A stretch of 64,000 nucleotides of DNA from an uncultured Christensenella sp. (lineage in GTDB: Bacteria > Bacillota > Clostridia > Christensenellales > Borkfalkiaceae): assembly GCA_910586065.1 (NCBI GenBank), contig CAJUGI010000001.1, positions 682,001 to 746,000 on the forward strand, given 5' to 3'. Positions 7,547 to 15,092 of this stretch are shown in pieces (position 1 is the first letter of the stretch; every line of letters starts with the position of its first letter). The notes beneath the pieces are model-generated. The model did not search any database. It saw only the letters and a list, made by a program, of their open reading frames with translations, and was not told the origin of the DNA. Both the position numbers and the translations under genes were made by a program.

Positions 7547-8271
7547 TAACCTGTTAATGATTTTCTGAAGTTTTCCATTATTCTATTTTCAATACGTGAA
7601 ACCTGCACCTGCGACACGCCCAGCATTGTGGCCACTTCACTTTGCGTCATATCCCTGAAGTATCTCAATATTATAACCTTTTTTTCTCTTTCGGGCAGGC
7701 TTTCGATTGCCGTTTTAAGTTGAAGCGATTCAATTATTTCTTCCTGTCGGTCTTCTACAGGCAATTTTTCTAAAAGTTCCTGCCCCTTCTCATCCTTATA
7801 TTCGCCTTGCGCGTATATCGAAACAGGCATTCTTGTTGAGCCCATAGTAAATACTACTTCGCTTTCGGGAATTTCAAACTTTTCTGAAATTTCTTTTAAT
7901 GTCGGCTGTCTACCGCGCTTTGCGGAAAATTGCTCGATAAACAGATTAATCTGCTTTGCACAGCTCTTCATTGCGCGCGAAACTTTAATGCTTCCGTCGT
8001 CACGCATAAAGCGTTTAATTTCCCCCGCTATCATCGGCACTGCATATGTTGAAAAACGCACGTTAAAGCTTTCGTCAAAGCCGCTTATTGCCTTTAAAAG
8101 CCCCATACTAGCAAGCTGAAACAAATCGTCGTATTCCACTCCCTTGTTAAGGTAGCGGCGCACTATGCTCTTTATCAGATTTCCGTTTTCCAACAACAGC
8201 TTTTCTTTGGCTTCGCAGTCGCCCTGCTTTGCCTTTCTTATCAGGTCGTTCGTCTCTTCGACGTCAAGCAT
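7546..8271 (-). CDS. sigF: Forespore sigma factor SigF (SpoIIAC)
   Basis: SigF is the first compartment-specific sporulation sigma factor, active in the forespore and held by SpoIIAB before septation. The product (241 aa from the ATG at 8271) has region 2 (NLIKSIVRRYLNKGVEYDDL, then QLASMGLLKAI and FSTYAVPMIAGEIKRFMRDDG), region 3 with SVKVSRAMK-like KVSRAMKSCAKQI, and region 4 with LPEREKKVIILRYFRDMTQ followed by the helix-turn-helix VATMLGVSQVQVSRIE. The nearly identical SigG is the alternative; position after spoIIAA and spoIIAB fixes it as SigF. The ATG at 8271 has a GGAGA box and overlaps the spoIIAB end by 8 bp, which suggests coupled translation. Confidence 0.95.
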   Translation of the reverse strand: MLDVEETNDLIRKAKQGDCEAKEKLLLENGNLIKSIVRRYLNKGVEYDDLFQLASMGLLKAISGFDESFNVRFSTYAVPMIAGEIKRFMRDDGSIKVSRAMKSCAKQINLFIEQFSAKRGRQPTLKEISEKFEIPESEVVFTMGSTRMPVSIYAQGEYKDEKGQELLEKLPVEDRQEEIIESLQLKTAIESLPEREKKVIILRYFRDMTQSEVATMLGVSQVQVSRIENRIMENFRKSLTG

Positions 8272-8701
8272 TCTCCACTTCCGCTTTAAAACTTTTTGAC
8301 ATATAAACGACCGTTCCCTCGCCCTGAATTGAATTAACCTTAAATTCATCCATAAACGTCTGCATTATGGTAAAACCCATACCTGAACGTTCTTCGGACG
8401 GCGCAGATGTAAAAAACGGTTGAACAGCTTTATTAATATCGGGTATTCCATATCCCGTATCGCTGATTTTTATATGTAATTGTTCGTCCTCAATTTCACA
8501 TTCAATGGTTACTAGCCCAAGATTTCCTTTATATGCATGCACGGTACAGTTTGTAACCGCCTCGGAAACAGCGGTTTTTACGTCAGACAAGTCGGAAAGC
8601 GAAGGGTTTAATTCAAGACAGAATGCGGCAACGGCGTCGCGCGCGAACGCCTGATTACGGGGAAGTGAATAAAATTGAAGTTTTAAATAATTTTTTGTCA
8701 T
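8264..8701 (-). CDS. spoIIAB: Anti-sigma-F factor and SpoIIAA kinase SpoIIAB
   Basis: SpoIIAB is a GHKL-fold serine kinase. It binds SigF in its ATP form and phosphorylates SpoIIAA. The 145-aa product shows the N-box AVTNCTVHAYKG (about 48-59), the G1 box DTGYGIPD (about 81-88) and the G2 region SGMGFTIMQTFMDEF (about 110-124). Length matches the family. It lies 11 bp after spoIIAA and overlaps sigF, the standard partner-switch operon. Confidence 0.96.
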   Translation of the reverse strand: MTKNYLKLQFYSLPRNQAFARDAVAAFCLELNPSLSDLSDVKTAVSEAVTNCTVHAYKGNLGLVTIECEIEDEQLHIKISDTGYGIPDINKAVQPFFTSAPSEERSGMGFTIMQTFMDEFKVNSIQGEGTVVYMSKSFKAEVENA

Positions 8702-8712
8702 ATATTGGTCCT

Positions 8713-9024
8713 TTATTCAGCTTTTGGTATAAGCGAGTATATTCCGCTCAAATTCAGAATTTTATCCGCGGCAAAATTCGGTTTCGCTATATAAAGCGGT
8801 ATTGAAAGTTTTGCGGATTTTTTGTATCTGCCTATTAAAAAGCCTATGCCCGTAGAATCCATAAAATCCACATCGGAAAGATTGATTACTATTTTTTTTA
8901 CGCCAAGGTTATCTTCAATTAATTTGTCGCATTTATTCCGCGCAGTTTGCGCTGAACATTCGTCCATTTCGCCCGACAGGTTTATGTAAAGTATCTGATT
9001 CTTTGAGTAACCCGTAACTACCAT
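8713..9024 (-). CDS. spoIIAA: Anti-anti-sigma factor SpoIIAA
   Basis: A STAS-domain protein of 103 aa that, when dephosphorylated by SpoIIE, displaces SigF from SpoIIAB. The motif DFMDSTGIGFLIGRY (about residues 53-67) holds the phosphorylatable Ser. The ATG at 9024 has an ACGGAGA box; the longer open frame upstream is AT-rich and unlike the family. It is the first gene of spoIIA. In relatives the operon is read by sigma-H with Spo0A. I could not place a convincing sigma-H promoter in the AT-rich upstream 200 bp. Confidence 0.94.
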   Translation of the reverse strand: MVVTGYSKNQILYINLSGEMDECSAQTARNKCDKLIEDNLGVKKIVINLSDVDFMDSTGIGFLIGRYKKSAKLSIPLYIAKPNFAADKILNLSGIYSLIPKAE

Positions 9025-9208
9025 ATTTTTCTCCGTGGTTTTTTTAAAATTGTAAAGCTTCCGTATTAGAAAAATTTGTAAAATAATGTCAAATTTTAAA
9101 AAGTTTTGCATATTTGTACCTGTTTCTATGCAAAAGAATCATTAAAAAATCAATTGTATTTTTAAACGTATTTTGATAAAAATTTATAAAAATTACTTTA
9201 AAAATCAC

Positions 9209-9237
9209 TTGACAAAATTTTTGCATTATATTATTAT
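9209..9237 (+). promoter_or_regulatory. Strong promoter of the tRNA cluster
   Basis: Consensus -35 TTGACA (9209-9214), 17-bp spacer, -10 TATTAT (9232-9237), about 40 bp before the first tRNA. Confidence 0.75.
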
Positions 9238-9275
9238 ATGAAAGCGTTGTGCAAAAGCACAGTTCCTTATTTTAA

Positions 9276-9352
9276 GGGCCTTTAGCTCAGTTGGTTAGAG
9301 CGGTCGGCTCATAACCGATTGGTCCGCGGTTCGAGTCCGTGAAGGCCCACCA
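9276..9352 (+). tRNA. tRNA with CAT anticodon (Ile2 or elongator Met)
   Basis: 77 nt with encoded CCA. Acceptor GGGCCTT/AAGGCCC, T-loop GGTTCGAGTCC, anticodon loop CTCATAA with CAT at 9310-9312. The GGCTCATAACC arm resembles the tRNA-Ile whose C34 is changed to lysidine by TilS, but elongator Met tRNAs can look alike, so the amino acid is left open. First gene of a five-tRNA operon. Confidence 0.93.
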
Positions 9353-9384
9353 TCCTTTATTATTAAATAAGGAATATAATTTTT

Positions 9385-9462
9385 GGCCCGATAGCTCAGT
9401 TTGGTTAGAGCGCCAGCCTGTCACGCTGGAGGTCGACGGTTCGAGCCCGTTTCGGGTCGCCA
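9385..9462 (+). tRNA. tRNA-Asp (GTC)
   Basis: 78 nt with encoded CCA. Acceptor GGCCCGA/TCGGGTC with one G-T pair, anticodon loop CTGTCAC (GTC), discriminator G as expected for Asp. The D-loop (CAGTTTGGTTAG) is one base longer than in its neighbours. Confidence 0.95.
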
Positions 9463-9489
9463 ATATTTTAAACGCCGAAAGGCGTAAAC

Positions 9490-9565
9490 GCCTTGGTAGC
9501 TCAGTCGGTAGAGCGCCGGACTGAAAATCCGTATGTCGGCGGTTCGATTCCACCCCAAGGCACCA
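9490..9565 (+). tRNA. tRNA-Phe (GAA)
   Basis: 76 nt with encoded CCA. Acceptor GCCTTGG/CCAAGGC, anticodon loop CTGAAAA (GAA), T-loop GGTTCGATTCC. A short ACGCC/GGCGT hairpin separates it from tRNA-Asp. Confidence 0.96.
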
Positions 9566-9583
9566 CCCTATTCGGGCAACAAT

Positions 9584-9659
9584 GCTGGTGTAGCTCAATT
9601 GGCAGAGCAGCTGATTTGTAATCAGCAGGTTGTGGGTTCGATTCCAATCACCAGCTCCA
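9584..9659 (+). tRNA. tRNA-Thr (TGT)
   Basis: 76 nt with encoded CCA. Acceptor GCTGGTG/CACCAGC, anticodon loop TTTGTAA (TGT), discriminator T. A hairpin TACCCCG/CGGGGTA at 9664-9683 follows in the spacer before tRNA-Tyr, without a T run, perhaps a processing signal. Confidence 0.95.
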
Positions 9660-9695
9660 GCATTACCCCGCTTAGTCGGGGTATAAATTTAATAT

Positions 9696-9780
9696 GGGCG
9701 GTTTGCAGAGTGGCCAAATGCATCAGACTGTAAATCTGACGTCTCCGACTTCGGTGGTTCGAATCCACCACCTCCCACCA
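9696..9780 (+). tRNA. tRNA-Tyr (GTA), class II
   Basis: 85 nt with encoded CCA, a long variable arm (GTCTCCGACTTC region) and anticodon loop CTGTAAA (GTA). The acceptor stem is GGGCGGT against ACCTCCC, leaving a C-T mismatch at the fourth pair. The rest of the fold is normal. Last tRNA of the operon. Confidence 0.93.
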
Positions 9781-9860
9781 ATGTTGTTAAAGTTTGAACA
9801 CCTAAAAACGGAATACATTTTCGTGAACGGTGTCGCGGGCTTTATCGCATACAACTAACG
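9781..9860 (+). other. tRNA-flank module encoding a FVNGVAGFI peptide frame
   Basis: Directly after the Tyr CCA an open frame of 25 codons begins ATG TTG TTA AAG and ends ...FVNGVAGFIAYN, followed by the terminator. A related sequence, with different third codon bases but the same FVNG(I/V)AGFI reading, follows tRNA-Leu at 22175-22235 (minus strand) and leads into the same terminator. No ribosome-binding site is visible, so translation is doubtful. It may be a duplicated tRNA-operon tail or the remnant of a protein C-terminus. Confidence 0.4.
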
Positions 9861-9895
9861 AAAAAGCACAAGGCAAACAGCCTTGTGCTTTTTCT
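9861..9895 (+). terminator. Terminator of the tRNA operon
   Basis: Stem AAAAAGCACAAGGC (9861-9874) with GCCTTGTGCTTTTT (9880-9893). The same stem sequence recurs at 22133-22168 next to tRNA-Leu. Confidence 0.85.
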
Positions 9896-9987
9896 ATGCT
9901 CCACCCCAAAGAAAACACTCTATTATATACCTGTTTATTTATTCAAGCACTCCAACAGTACGGTTTTGTTTTGTCCTTATGCAACTC

Positions 9988-10016
9988 TTGCAAATTGTGA
10001 TTTATTGTTGTATAAT
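9988..10016 (+). promoter_or_regulatory. Promoter of the effector-binding-domain gene
   Basis: -35 TTGCAA (9988-9993), 17-bp spacer, -10 TATAAT (10011-10016). Confidence 0.65.
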
Positions 10017-10081
10017 AATTTTTAAGCTATGAAAGCAGCCCAACATACTTATACGATATCTTTTTCAAGAGGAGAAATTTA

Positions 10082-10534
10082 ATGGCATATTCATTTAAAA
10101 GCGTAACGATACGCACGGACAATTCCGAAGGCGGAATGACGAAAATCAACGAGCTTTGGGCGGACATTATGACGGGCAAAGTACCGCTTGATTTTATAAA
10201 AAACGGCATGCCGGTAAAAGGGCTTTCTCCTGTTTCAGTATATAGTGATTATGAGAGCAACGAACATGGCAAGTATAATCTGTCCGTAATGACTGTAACC
10301 GCCGAGTTCTTTGCTAAAATAGAAGAATCGGTTGCGCAAGGCAAGTATATCAAAATTGACGAATGCGGCGATACGATTACGGATTGCGCCAACAAAGCGT
10401 GGTCTAAGGTCTGGCAGCTTTCTGCAAGCGGCAAGTTGAACCGCGCGTTTACTGTCGATTATGAAAGCACCGTGCCCGTCGAGTACACAAAAGACGGCAA
10501 AGAACATTGCTACTTGTACATTGCCGTAACATAA
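10082..10534 (+). CDS. GyrI-like effector-binding domain protein
   Basis: A 150-aa protein resembling the free-standing effector-binding domain found at the C-terminus of AraC/MerR-type regulators (GyrI/Rob fold), with no DNA-binding part. Typical segments are ELWADIMTGKV, SVYSDYESNEHGKYNLSV, KYIKIDECGD, ANKAWSKVWQL and the terminal CYLYIAV. Such stand-alone domains bind small or cyclic molecules and can act as hydrolases or sequestering proteins; the ligand here is unknown. A good AGAGGAG box and an upstream promoter make it a separate unit. Confidence 0.75.
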   Translation: MAYSFKSVTIRTDNSEGGMTKINELWADIMTGKVPLDFIKNGMPVKGLSPVSVYSDYESNEHGKYNLSVMTVTAEFFAKIEESVAQGKYIKIDECGDTITDCANKAWSKVWQLSASGKLNRAFTVDYESTVPVEYTKDGKEHCYLYIAVT

Positions 10535-10925
10535 ATTTCGGTTTGGGTTTTACTAAACTATGACAAAATCCTGTTCGTTTTACGGTTGATATGGATTGAA
10601 TTATAAACATTCGGCGCGCTACGGTACTTTTTATACCGAACGTTATAAGCTTGATTATCCAAAAAGTGTACCAAAATCTTTCATTTGTGAAGAGTTGACG
10701 TCTATGTTTAAGAAAGCGGCAGCATTATTCACAATTACAGTAAATACAACAGAGATTTGTATTTGATTTTAAAATTATTTTTTTGCCGCCCGACATGGCA
10801 ACATTTGTTATCATTAATTAAAAAAACATTTCAATAAATTGATAACATTTGGAACAATTTCCAATTAAGCACACAACGCCGATACTGCAAACATAATATT
10901 TACTATAAGTTATAAGGAATTTTTT
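10535..10925. other. Intergenic region with a candidate operator
   Basis: No credible gene in this 391-bp stretch. Near its end a perfect 8-bp inverted repeat, TGTTATCA (10806-10813) and TGATAACA (10840-10847), with AACATTT on both sides, lies about 80 bp before the ferredoxin start and could bind a regulator. I see no strong promoter consensus. Confidence 0.35.
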
Positions 10926-11120
10926 ATGGAGAAAAAATTAAGTATTAAAAAAGAAAACTGCCCACAAAACCACAAGTGCCCAGCTGTAAACGTTTGCCCC
11001 GTAAACGCACTGACGCAAAAAGATTTTGAAGCGCCTGAAATTAATTACGAAAAATGTATAATTTGCGGCAAATGTTCAAATTTCTGTCCCAAAAAGGCAT
11101 TAATTTTAACTAACCTGTAA
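10926..11120 (+). CDS. Small 2[4Fe-4S] ferredoxin-like protein
   Basis: The 64-aa product has two cysteine clusters. The first is irregular (C-x5-C-x5-C, in NCPQNHKCPAVNVCP), the second canonical (CIICGKCSNFCPKKA). This suggests one normal [4Fe-4S] cluster and a second atypical one. It has an AAGGA box and lies 22 bp before the flavoprotein gene, with which it probably forms an electron-transfer pair. Confidence 0.85.
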   Translation: MEKKLSIKKENCPQNHKCPAVNVCPVNALTQKDFEAPEINYEKCIICGKCSNFCPKKALILTNL

Positions 11121-11142
11121 ACTAAAATAATTGAGGCAATTT

Positions 11143-12054
11143 ATGAGTTCTTTTAAGGATTTAAGAATAGTAGACAACTTTTATCAGACGTCCGCCTTCT
11201 TCCCAATGCCCACCATACTTGTCGGAACCGTTTCGGAAAACGGAATGACAAATTTGGGCGCATACTCCCTTTGCTTCCCCTATTATATTGCAGGCAAAGA
11301 TTATTATGCAATGATTCTGGAGTGCCGTAACAGCTCTAACACAGCACAGAATATTTTGCGTGGCAGTAAAATTTCTTTAAATTTTATAACCGACGATAAA
11401 AAATATTTCCGCGAGGCGGTGCGTTTGGGTTTCCCCGGCGACACAACTGCAGAAAAAATGAAAAACTGTATTTTTACTCTTGAAAAAGGCGAAGCTGACG
11501 GTGAACGTCCTAAAATTATAAAAGAAGCATATCAGGTTTTTGAGTGCACTTGGGACAGTTCATTAGAGGACGCGTTTAACGACAAAGCGGGAAACTTAGA
11601 TGGTTATGAACCGCCATACCATAATTTTAACGGAATAACGAGCAAATTCGGCGCGCATTTTATCCTTAAGATAGACAAAATTTTGATGAAGGATAAATAT
11701 TATAACGCGATAGTAAACGGCGTAAAGGCAAAAGATTTTCCGCCCGTGCCTGTTGATTACGGTTACCGCGACAGCACAAACTTCTGGTGCTCCCCCTTTA
11801 AAAAACCGTTCCCCGAAAAAATACAAGCAAAAGAGGGCGATATAAATTCGGTTAAATATGCGGCAAAGCGCATCGACCCAGAAGTTGGTTTCACCGATGA
11901 AGCCTGCGCACAGCTGACAAAAATCCCGCGCGTATTCTTAAAGGCCGCACTAACACAAATGGTTTCAATCGCAAAAGAAGAAGGTATTAACGTAATTGAC
12001 GAATCCGCACTGCAAATAATAAACGATAAACGCCGCAAGGAAAAGAAAGGTTAA
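11143..12054 (+). CDS. Flavin reductase-like protein fused to a PCP_red-like domain
   Basis: Residues 1 to about 240 look like a flavoredoxin/FMN-binding split barrel: SAFFPMPTILVGT, NLGAYSLCFPYYI and SKISLNFIT are the flavin-binding part. Residues about 250-303 (DPEVGFTDEACAQLTKIP, then RVFLKAALTQMVSIAKEEG) resemble the PCP_red C-terminal helical domain known from protochlorophyllide reductase subunits and some flavodoxin-like proteins. The ATG at 11143 has a GAGG box; a TTG at 11131 is less likely. With the ferredoxin upstream this looks like an FMN reductase fed by ferredoxin. The physiological acceptor is unknown. Confidence 0.78.
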   Translation: MSSFKDLRIVDNFYQTSAFFPMPTILVGTVSENGMTNLGAYSLCFPYYIAGKDYYAMILECRNSSNTAQNILRGSKISLNFITDDKKYFREAVRLGFPGDTTAEKMKNCIFTLEKGEADGERPKIIKEAYQVFECTWDSSLEDAFNDKAGNLDGYEPPYHNFNGITSKFGAHFILKIDKILMKDKYYNAIVNGVKAKDFPPVPVDYGYRDSTNFWCSPFKKPFPEKIQAKEGDINSVKYAAKRIDPEVGFTDEACAQLTKIPRVFLKAALTQMVSIAKEEGINVIDESALQIINDKRRKEKKG

Positions 12055-12370
12055 AACATAAAAAAATACCCGCTTGATAAGCGCACCATATTATAATCGA
12101 CGCAAAAAAGCTCTCGGATGATTTATTCGAGAGCTTTTTTGCATTATTTAGAAAGATAAATTGAAATTTAAATAATGAGTAAACTGTTGGGCTGCAGATT
12201 GCCTTTATCAATACAGAAACCACCTTTATAAGTCCAGCGGACTAACTTCTTATATAACTCCCTAACCCGTCCGAATACCTTTAAAATGCCGGCTCATCAT
12301 AAAAAGCAAAAATTTCCCGAATTGCTATATTACTGTTTATTGTAATTTCATTATTTCGGACCGGCAAAAT
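12055..12370 (-). pseudogene. Gap with a possible decayed coding fragment
   Basis: After the terminator there is no intact gene. On the minus strand about 12310-12176, one frame reads ...LKVFGRVRELYKKLVRWTY then KGGFCIDKGNLQ to a stop. A neighbouring frame opens with MMSRHFKGIRTG, as if a frameshift split a small protein. I cannot name the family, and chance is possible. Confidence 0.25.
12104..12140 (+). terminator. Terminator of the ferredoxin-flavoprotein unit
   Basis: Stem AAAAAAGCTCTCG (12105-12117) with CGAGAGCTTTTTT (12128-12140), usable in both directions. Confidence 0.85.
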
Positions 12371-12901
12371 TTATTTGTTTTCATATAAATATTTATAAAT
12401 TGCAGAAACGGTTTTGGCGTCGCAAATCTCACCGCTTTCAATCATTTTTAAAACGTCGTTCATTTTAACGAAACTGACATTTAAAAACTCGCCCTCGTCA
12501 AGCTTTTGGCTATCAAGCCGACAATTTTTAGCAAGATAAATATGAATTACTTCGTCGGTATACCCCGGCGTGGGATATAATTTAAGAAACGGAACCATAT
12601 CGTCTGCAACATAGCCCGTTTCTTCTCTTAATTCCCTTGCGGCCGTTTCTTGAGTGGCTTCGTCTTTTTCAAGCTTGCCTGCCGGGATTTCGTAAATTTC
12701 CTTTCCGTAAAGATATCTGAACTGTTTTACAAGGAGCACCTTACCGTCGTACACATACAAAACCGCCGCGCCGCCGTGGTGGCGAACGCACTCACGCGAG
12801 GAAACCGAACCGTCTGGAAGTTTTACTTCATCTACTTCGAGATTTAATATTTTTCCTTCGTAAATTCTTTTACCTGCTATCTTCTTTTCAAAAAAACTCA
12901 T
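12371..12901 (-). CDS. Nudix hydrolase, ADP-ribose pyrophosphatase type
   Basis: A 176-aa Nudix protein that probably splits ADP-ribose or a related nucleotide sugar into AMP and a sugar phosphate. The Nudix box G-x5-E-x7-REUxEExGU is intact, from GKLEKDEATQ to RELREETGYV (about residues 76-98). The upstream segment VRHHGGAAVLYV and downstream PTPGYTDEVIHIYLA are typical of the ADP-ribose subgroup. Its ATG overlaps the stop of the upstream gene by 4 bp (12898-12901), so the two are translationally coupled. Confidence 0.9.
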   Translation of the reverse strand: MSFFEKKIAGKRIYEGKILNLEVDEVKLPDGSVSSRECVRHHGGAAVLYVYDGKVLLVKQFRYLYGKEIYEIPAGKLEKDEATQETAARELREETGYVADDMVPFLKLYPTPGYTDEVIHIYLAKNCRLDSQKLDEGEFLNVSFVKMNDVLKMIESGEICDAKTVSAIYKYLYENK

Positions 12902-13647
12902 ACAGAAATCAATTCTTTAAAATTTGCAATCGCCTGAACGAGCGAGGCGACGCCGTTTGACGCACACTTATGATACAAGACAAAATAATCATAACCGAAA
13001 GTTAAAGCCTCGATTAAATCGCCGTCTTCATTCTTTACCGCTTGCGCGAGCGCAGACAAAATCTTTATTCCGTCGTTCTTATCGTCAGCGGGTATCGCAC
13101 TTTCGCGCACAAACGCTATTTCCTCCGATACTGCAAGCAAAATAGCCGAAACAAACTGTGATTTCTTTGCGTCGGAGCGCACTACGTGCGCATTGTTTTC
13201 AGGCGCGGGCGCGGAAAGTTCTTCAGCAAAAACCTGTGATACGGCTTCCTGAAGAGGCTTTATTATCGTATTGCAAAAAGCGCGGTGGCTTGCAAAATAA
13301 CTGCCGTCTTCGGGAAAGTATTTACGCAAAAAGTCGTTAAAGCTTAGTGTTCCCTTATCAAATTCCACCAAAAGGCAAAATATGAAGGCAAGACGGTTGC
13401 CCAAAGTTTGGGGCAAAACTACATAACTGCGGGGATAAACTCCATCGTTAACACTTATTAAGCACTGTGGCTTCACTTCGGGATAATTAAAATTCTGCGT
13501 AACCGCCTCAAAGAGCCTGTAAAGCTCGGGACAGTTGACAATACATTTTAAAATATCCTTTATTTTTGTAGTTGCCATAATAAATTTGCATTTAAAGATT
13601 TCGTCACAACAATCCAAAAACGATAAAACTTGTTCTCTTATGTTCAT
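12898..13647 (-). CDS. Uncharacterised protein coupled to the Nudix gene
   Basis: I do not recognise this 249-aa protein. It looks soluble and largely helical, with no signal peptide and no clear membrane segment. Cys-rich short stretches lie near the N-terminus (FLDCCDEIFKCKF, KCIVNCPELYR). Helical repeats in the middle (LAFIFCLLVEFDKG) and C-terminus (ASLVQAIANFKELI) give no motif. The 4-bp overlap with the downstream Nudix gene points to joint expression. Confidence 0.7.
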   Translation of the reverse strand: MNIREQVLSFLDCCDEIFKCKFIMATTKIKDILKCIVNCPELYRLFEAVTQNFNYPEVKPQCLISVNDGVYPRSYVVLPQTLGNRLAFIFCLLVEFDKGTLSFNDFLRKYFPEDGSYFASHRAFCNTIIKPLQEAVSQVFAEELSAPAPENNAHVVRSDAKKSQFVSAILLAVSEEIAFVRESAIPADDKNDGIKILSALAQAVKNEDGDLIEALTFGYDYFVLYHKCASNGVASLVQAIANFKELISV

Positions 13648-13854
13648 TTTCCTTTTCCCGTAAATTTATTATTTTATTTATTATAACACAGCAATGCAAA
13701 AAATCAAAGATTTTTTGGCGCTGACACACCACTGTTTTTCTTATGAAAAGCGTATCAAATGTTGATTAAGGTGCTAAAAAACCTTGCAAGCAAGTATTTC
13801 GCTTGTATTATAACACAGTTTAAGCCAAATTTAAATTATTTTAAGACAAATATC

Positions 13855-13883
13855 TTGATTTTCAGGAAATAATTATGTATAAT
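13855..13883 (+). promoter_or_regulatory. Promoter of the DUF4364-TSCPD operon
   Basis: -35 TTGATT (13855-13860), 17-bp spacer, -10 TATAAT (13878-13883), about 40 bp before the start codon. Confidence 0.65.
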
Positions 13884-13923
13884 AATTTCACATTTTGCAA
13901 TTTTTAGAAGATTTTATTTTATT

Positions 13924-14448
13924 ATGTTGAACACGGGCGAAACCTCCACCAACAAATTAATAATTCTTTTCGTCTTCGATAAGATGGAGAGCGCCCTTTC
14001 GGAACGCACTATCGTTGACATGTGCTCCACCTCAAACAGCTGGATGGGGTACATGGACTGCGTAAACGTCATCCATAAGTTAAAGGACGACAATTTTATC
14101 TGCGTTGTAAACGAGGACGACGATACTCTTTACACTATTACTCCGGACGGCAGAGAAACGCTTGCGAACTTTTACATAAATATTCCCAAGAGCGTAAGAG
14201 AAGAGATTTCACAGTTCGTTAAAAAGAACAGCGCCAGGTACCGTAACCGTCAGGAATGCCGTTCCGACTACTTCCAGAATATGGACGGAACATTTACCGT
14301 TTCTTTAAAAATTCTGGCACCCGTTCAACCTATACTCGAACTTAAATTCGTTGTTCCCGACAAAAAAACTGCAAAAGCTATTTACAAAAAATGGGAAGAA
14401 AAAGCCGCGGACGTTTATGCGGTTATATACGAAAATCTTTGCGATTAA
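13924..14448 (+). CDS. DUF4364 family protein, probable winged-helix regulator
   Basis: A 174-aa protein resembling the clostridial DUF4364 family. The first 80 residues look like a winged helix (NKLIILFVFDKMESALSE, DCVNVIHKLKDDNFI, YTITPDGRETL), as in PadR/MarR-like regulators. The rest is a mixed alpha/beta domain of unknown role. The gene lies 11 bp before the TSCPD gene and shares its promoter. Target genes are unknown. Confidence 0.78.
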   Translation: MLNTGETSTNKLIILFVFDKMESALSERTIVDMCSTSNSWMGYMDCVNVIHKLKDDNFICVVNEDDDTLYTITPDGRETLANFYINIPKSVREEISQFVKKNSARYRNRQECRSDYFQNMDGTFTVSLKILAPVQPILELKFVVPDKKTAKAIYKKWEEKAADVYAVIYENLCD

Positions 14449-14459
14449 GGAGAAACACA

Positions 14460-14717
14460 ATGTTTACTTACTTTACTTCTGGCACATGCTCCAGACAAAT
14501 TCTTTTTGAAGTTGACGAAAACAACAAACTGCACGGAGTAAAATTTATAGGCGGATGCAGCGGAAATCTGCAGGGCGTTTCCAGACTTGTCGAAGGTAAA
14601 GATATCGACGAAGTTGCCGCGCTTCTTGCTGGCGTTAAGTGCCGCAATAACACCTCCTGCCCCGACCAGCTTTCAAAGGCTATTGCGGCTTATAAAAAAT
14701 CGGTTGAAAACAAATAA
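14460..14717 (+). CDS. TSCPD domain protein (TIGR03905 type)
   Basis: An 85-aa protein with the namesake motif TSCPDQLSKAI (about residues 64-74) and conserved GTCSRQI and GGCSGNLQGVSRLVEGK. The domain is also found at the C-terminus of some class II ribonucleotide reductases and is thought to bind metal or nucleotide through its cysteines; function as a stand-alone protein is unknown. The ATG at 14460 follows AAGGAG, so the longer frame starting inside the DUF4364 gene is rejected. Confidence 0.88.
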   Translation: MFTYFTSGTCSRQILFEVDENNKLHGVKFIGGCSGNLQGVSRLVEGKDIDEVAALLAGVKCRNNTSCPDQLSKAIAAYKKSVENK

Positions 14718-14733
14718 ATAAGTTAAAATTTAA

Positions 14734-14758
14734 AACGGGTCTCACGACCCGCTTTTTT
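14734..14758 (+). terminator. Terminator after the TSCPD gene
   Basis: Stem CGGGTC/GACCCG with loop TCAC and a run of six T. Confidence 0.85.
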
Positions 14759-15092
14759 AATTTAATTTGTAATTAATTACCAATCGGTCACACTCAAAGA
14801 ATAACATGCCGCCGTCGCGCCAAAGTCCTTCCTTTGTTTCGACTGTTTATAAAACTTCTATCGTGCCCTAAAGACAATACTGTTGCAAAATCTTTTATCT
14901 GAAAAATAAAACAGGTTAGGTCTCCTTCAAAAAGCACTCACTTTATTGGACGATATGTTCGTTGAAAAATAAAACGTATTTATTACTTGCAAATATTTAG
15001 TTTATCGTCCATTAAACCGACAATCTTTTGTACGTTTTTCATAATTCTCTCCGTTTTAAACTATTTATGTGTGGTATAGTACTTTGCAAAGC
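14757..15092 (-). pseudogene. Gap with a decayed gene end and a tiny open frame
   Basis: On the minus strand, one frame running to a stop at 14757-14759 reads TVETKEGLWRDGG then MLFFECDRLVINYKLN, with two in-frame stops just before it. This looks like the tail of a dead gene. Further up, about 15042-14983, an ATG with a GGAGA box opens a 19-codon frame (MKNVQKIVGLMDDKLNICK). Neither matches a family I know. Confidence 0.3.

Noticed and set aside
7546..8271. SigG instead of SigF
   Set aside because: The two are close in sequence, but the gene follows spoIIAA and spoIIAB, the defining context of SigF.
9287..9733. Open frames on both strands across the tRNA cluster
   Set aside because: They are translations of tRNA genes (for example GVAQLAEQLICN) and not proteins.
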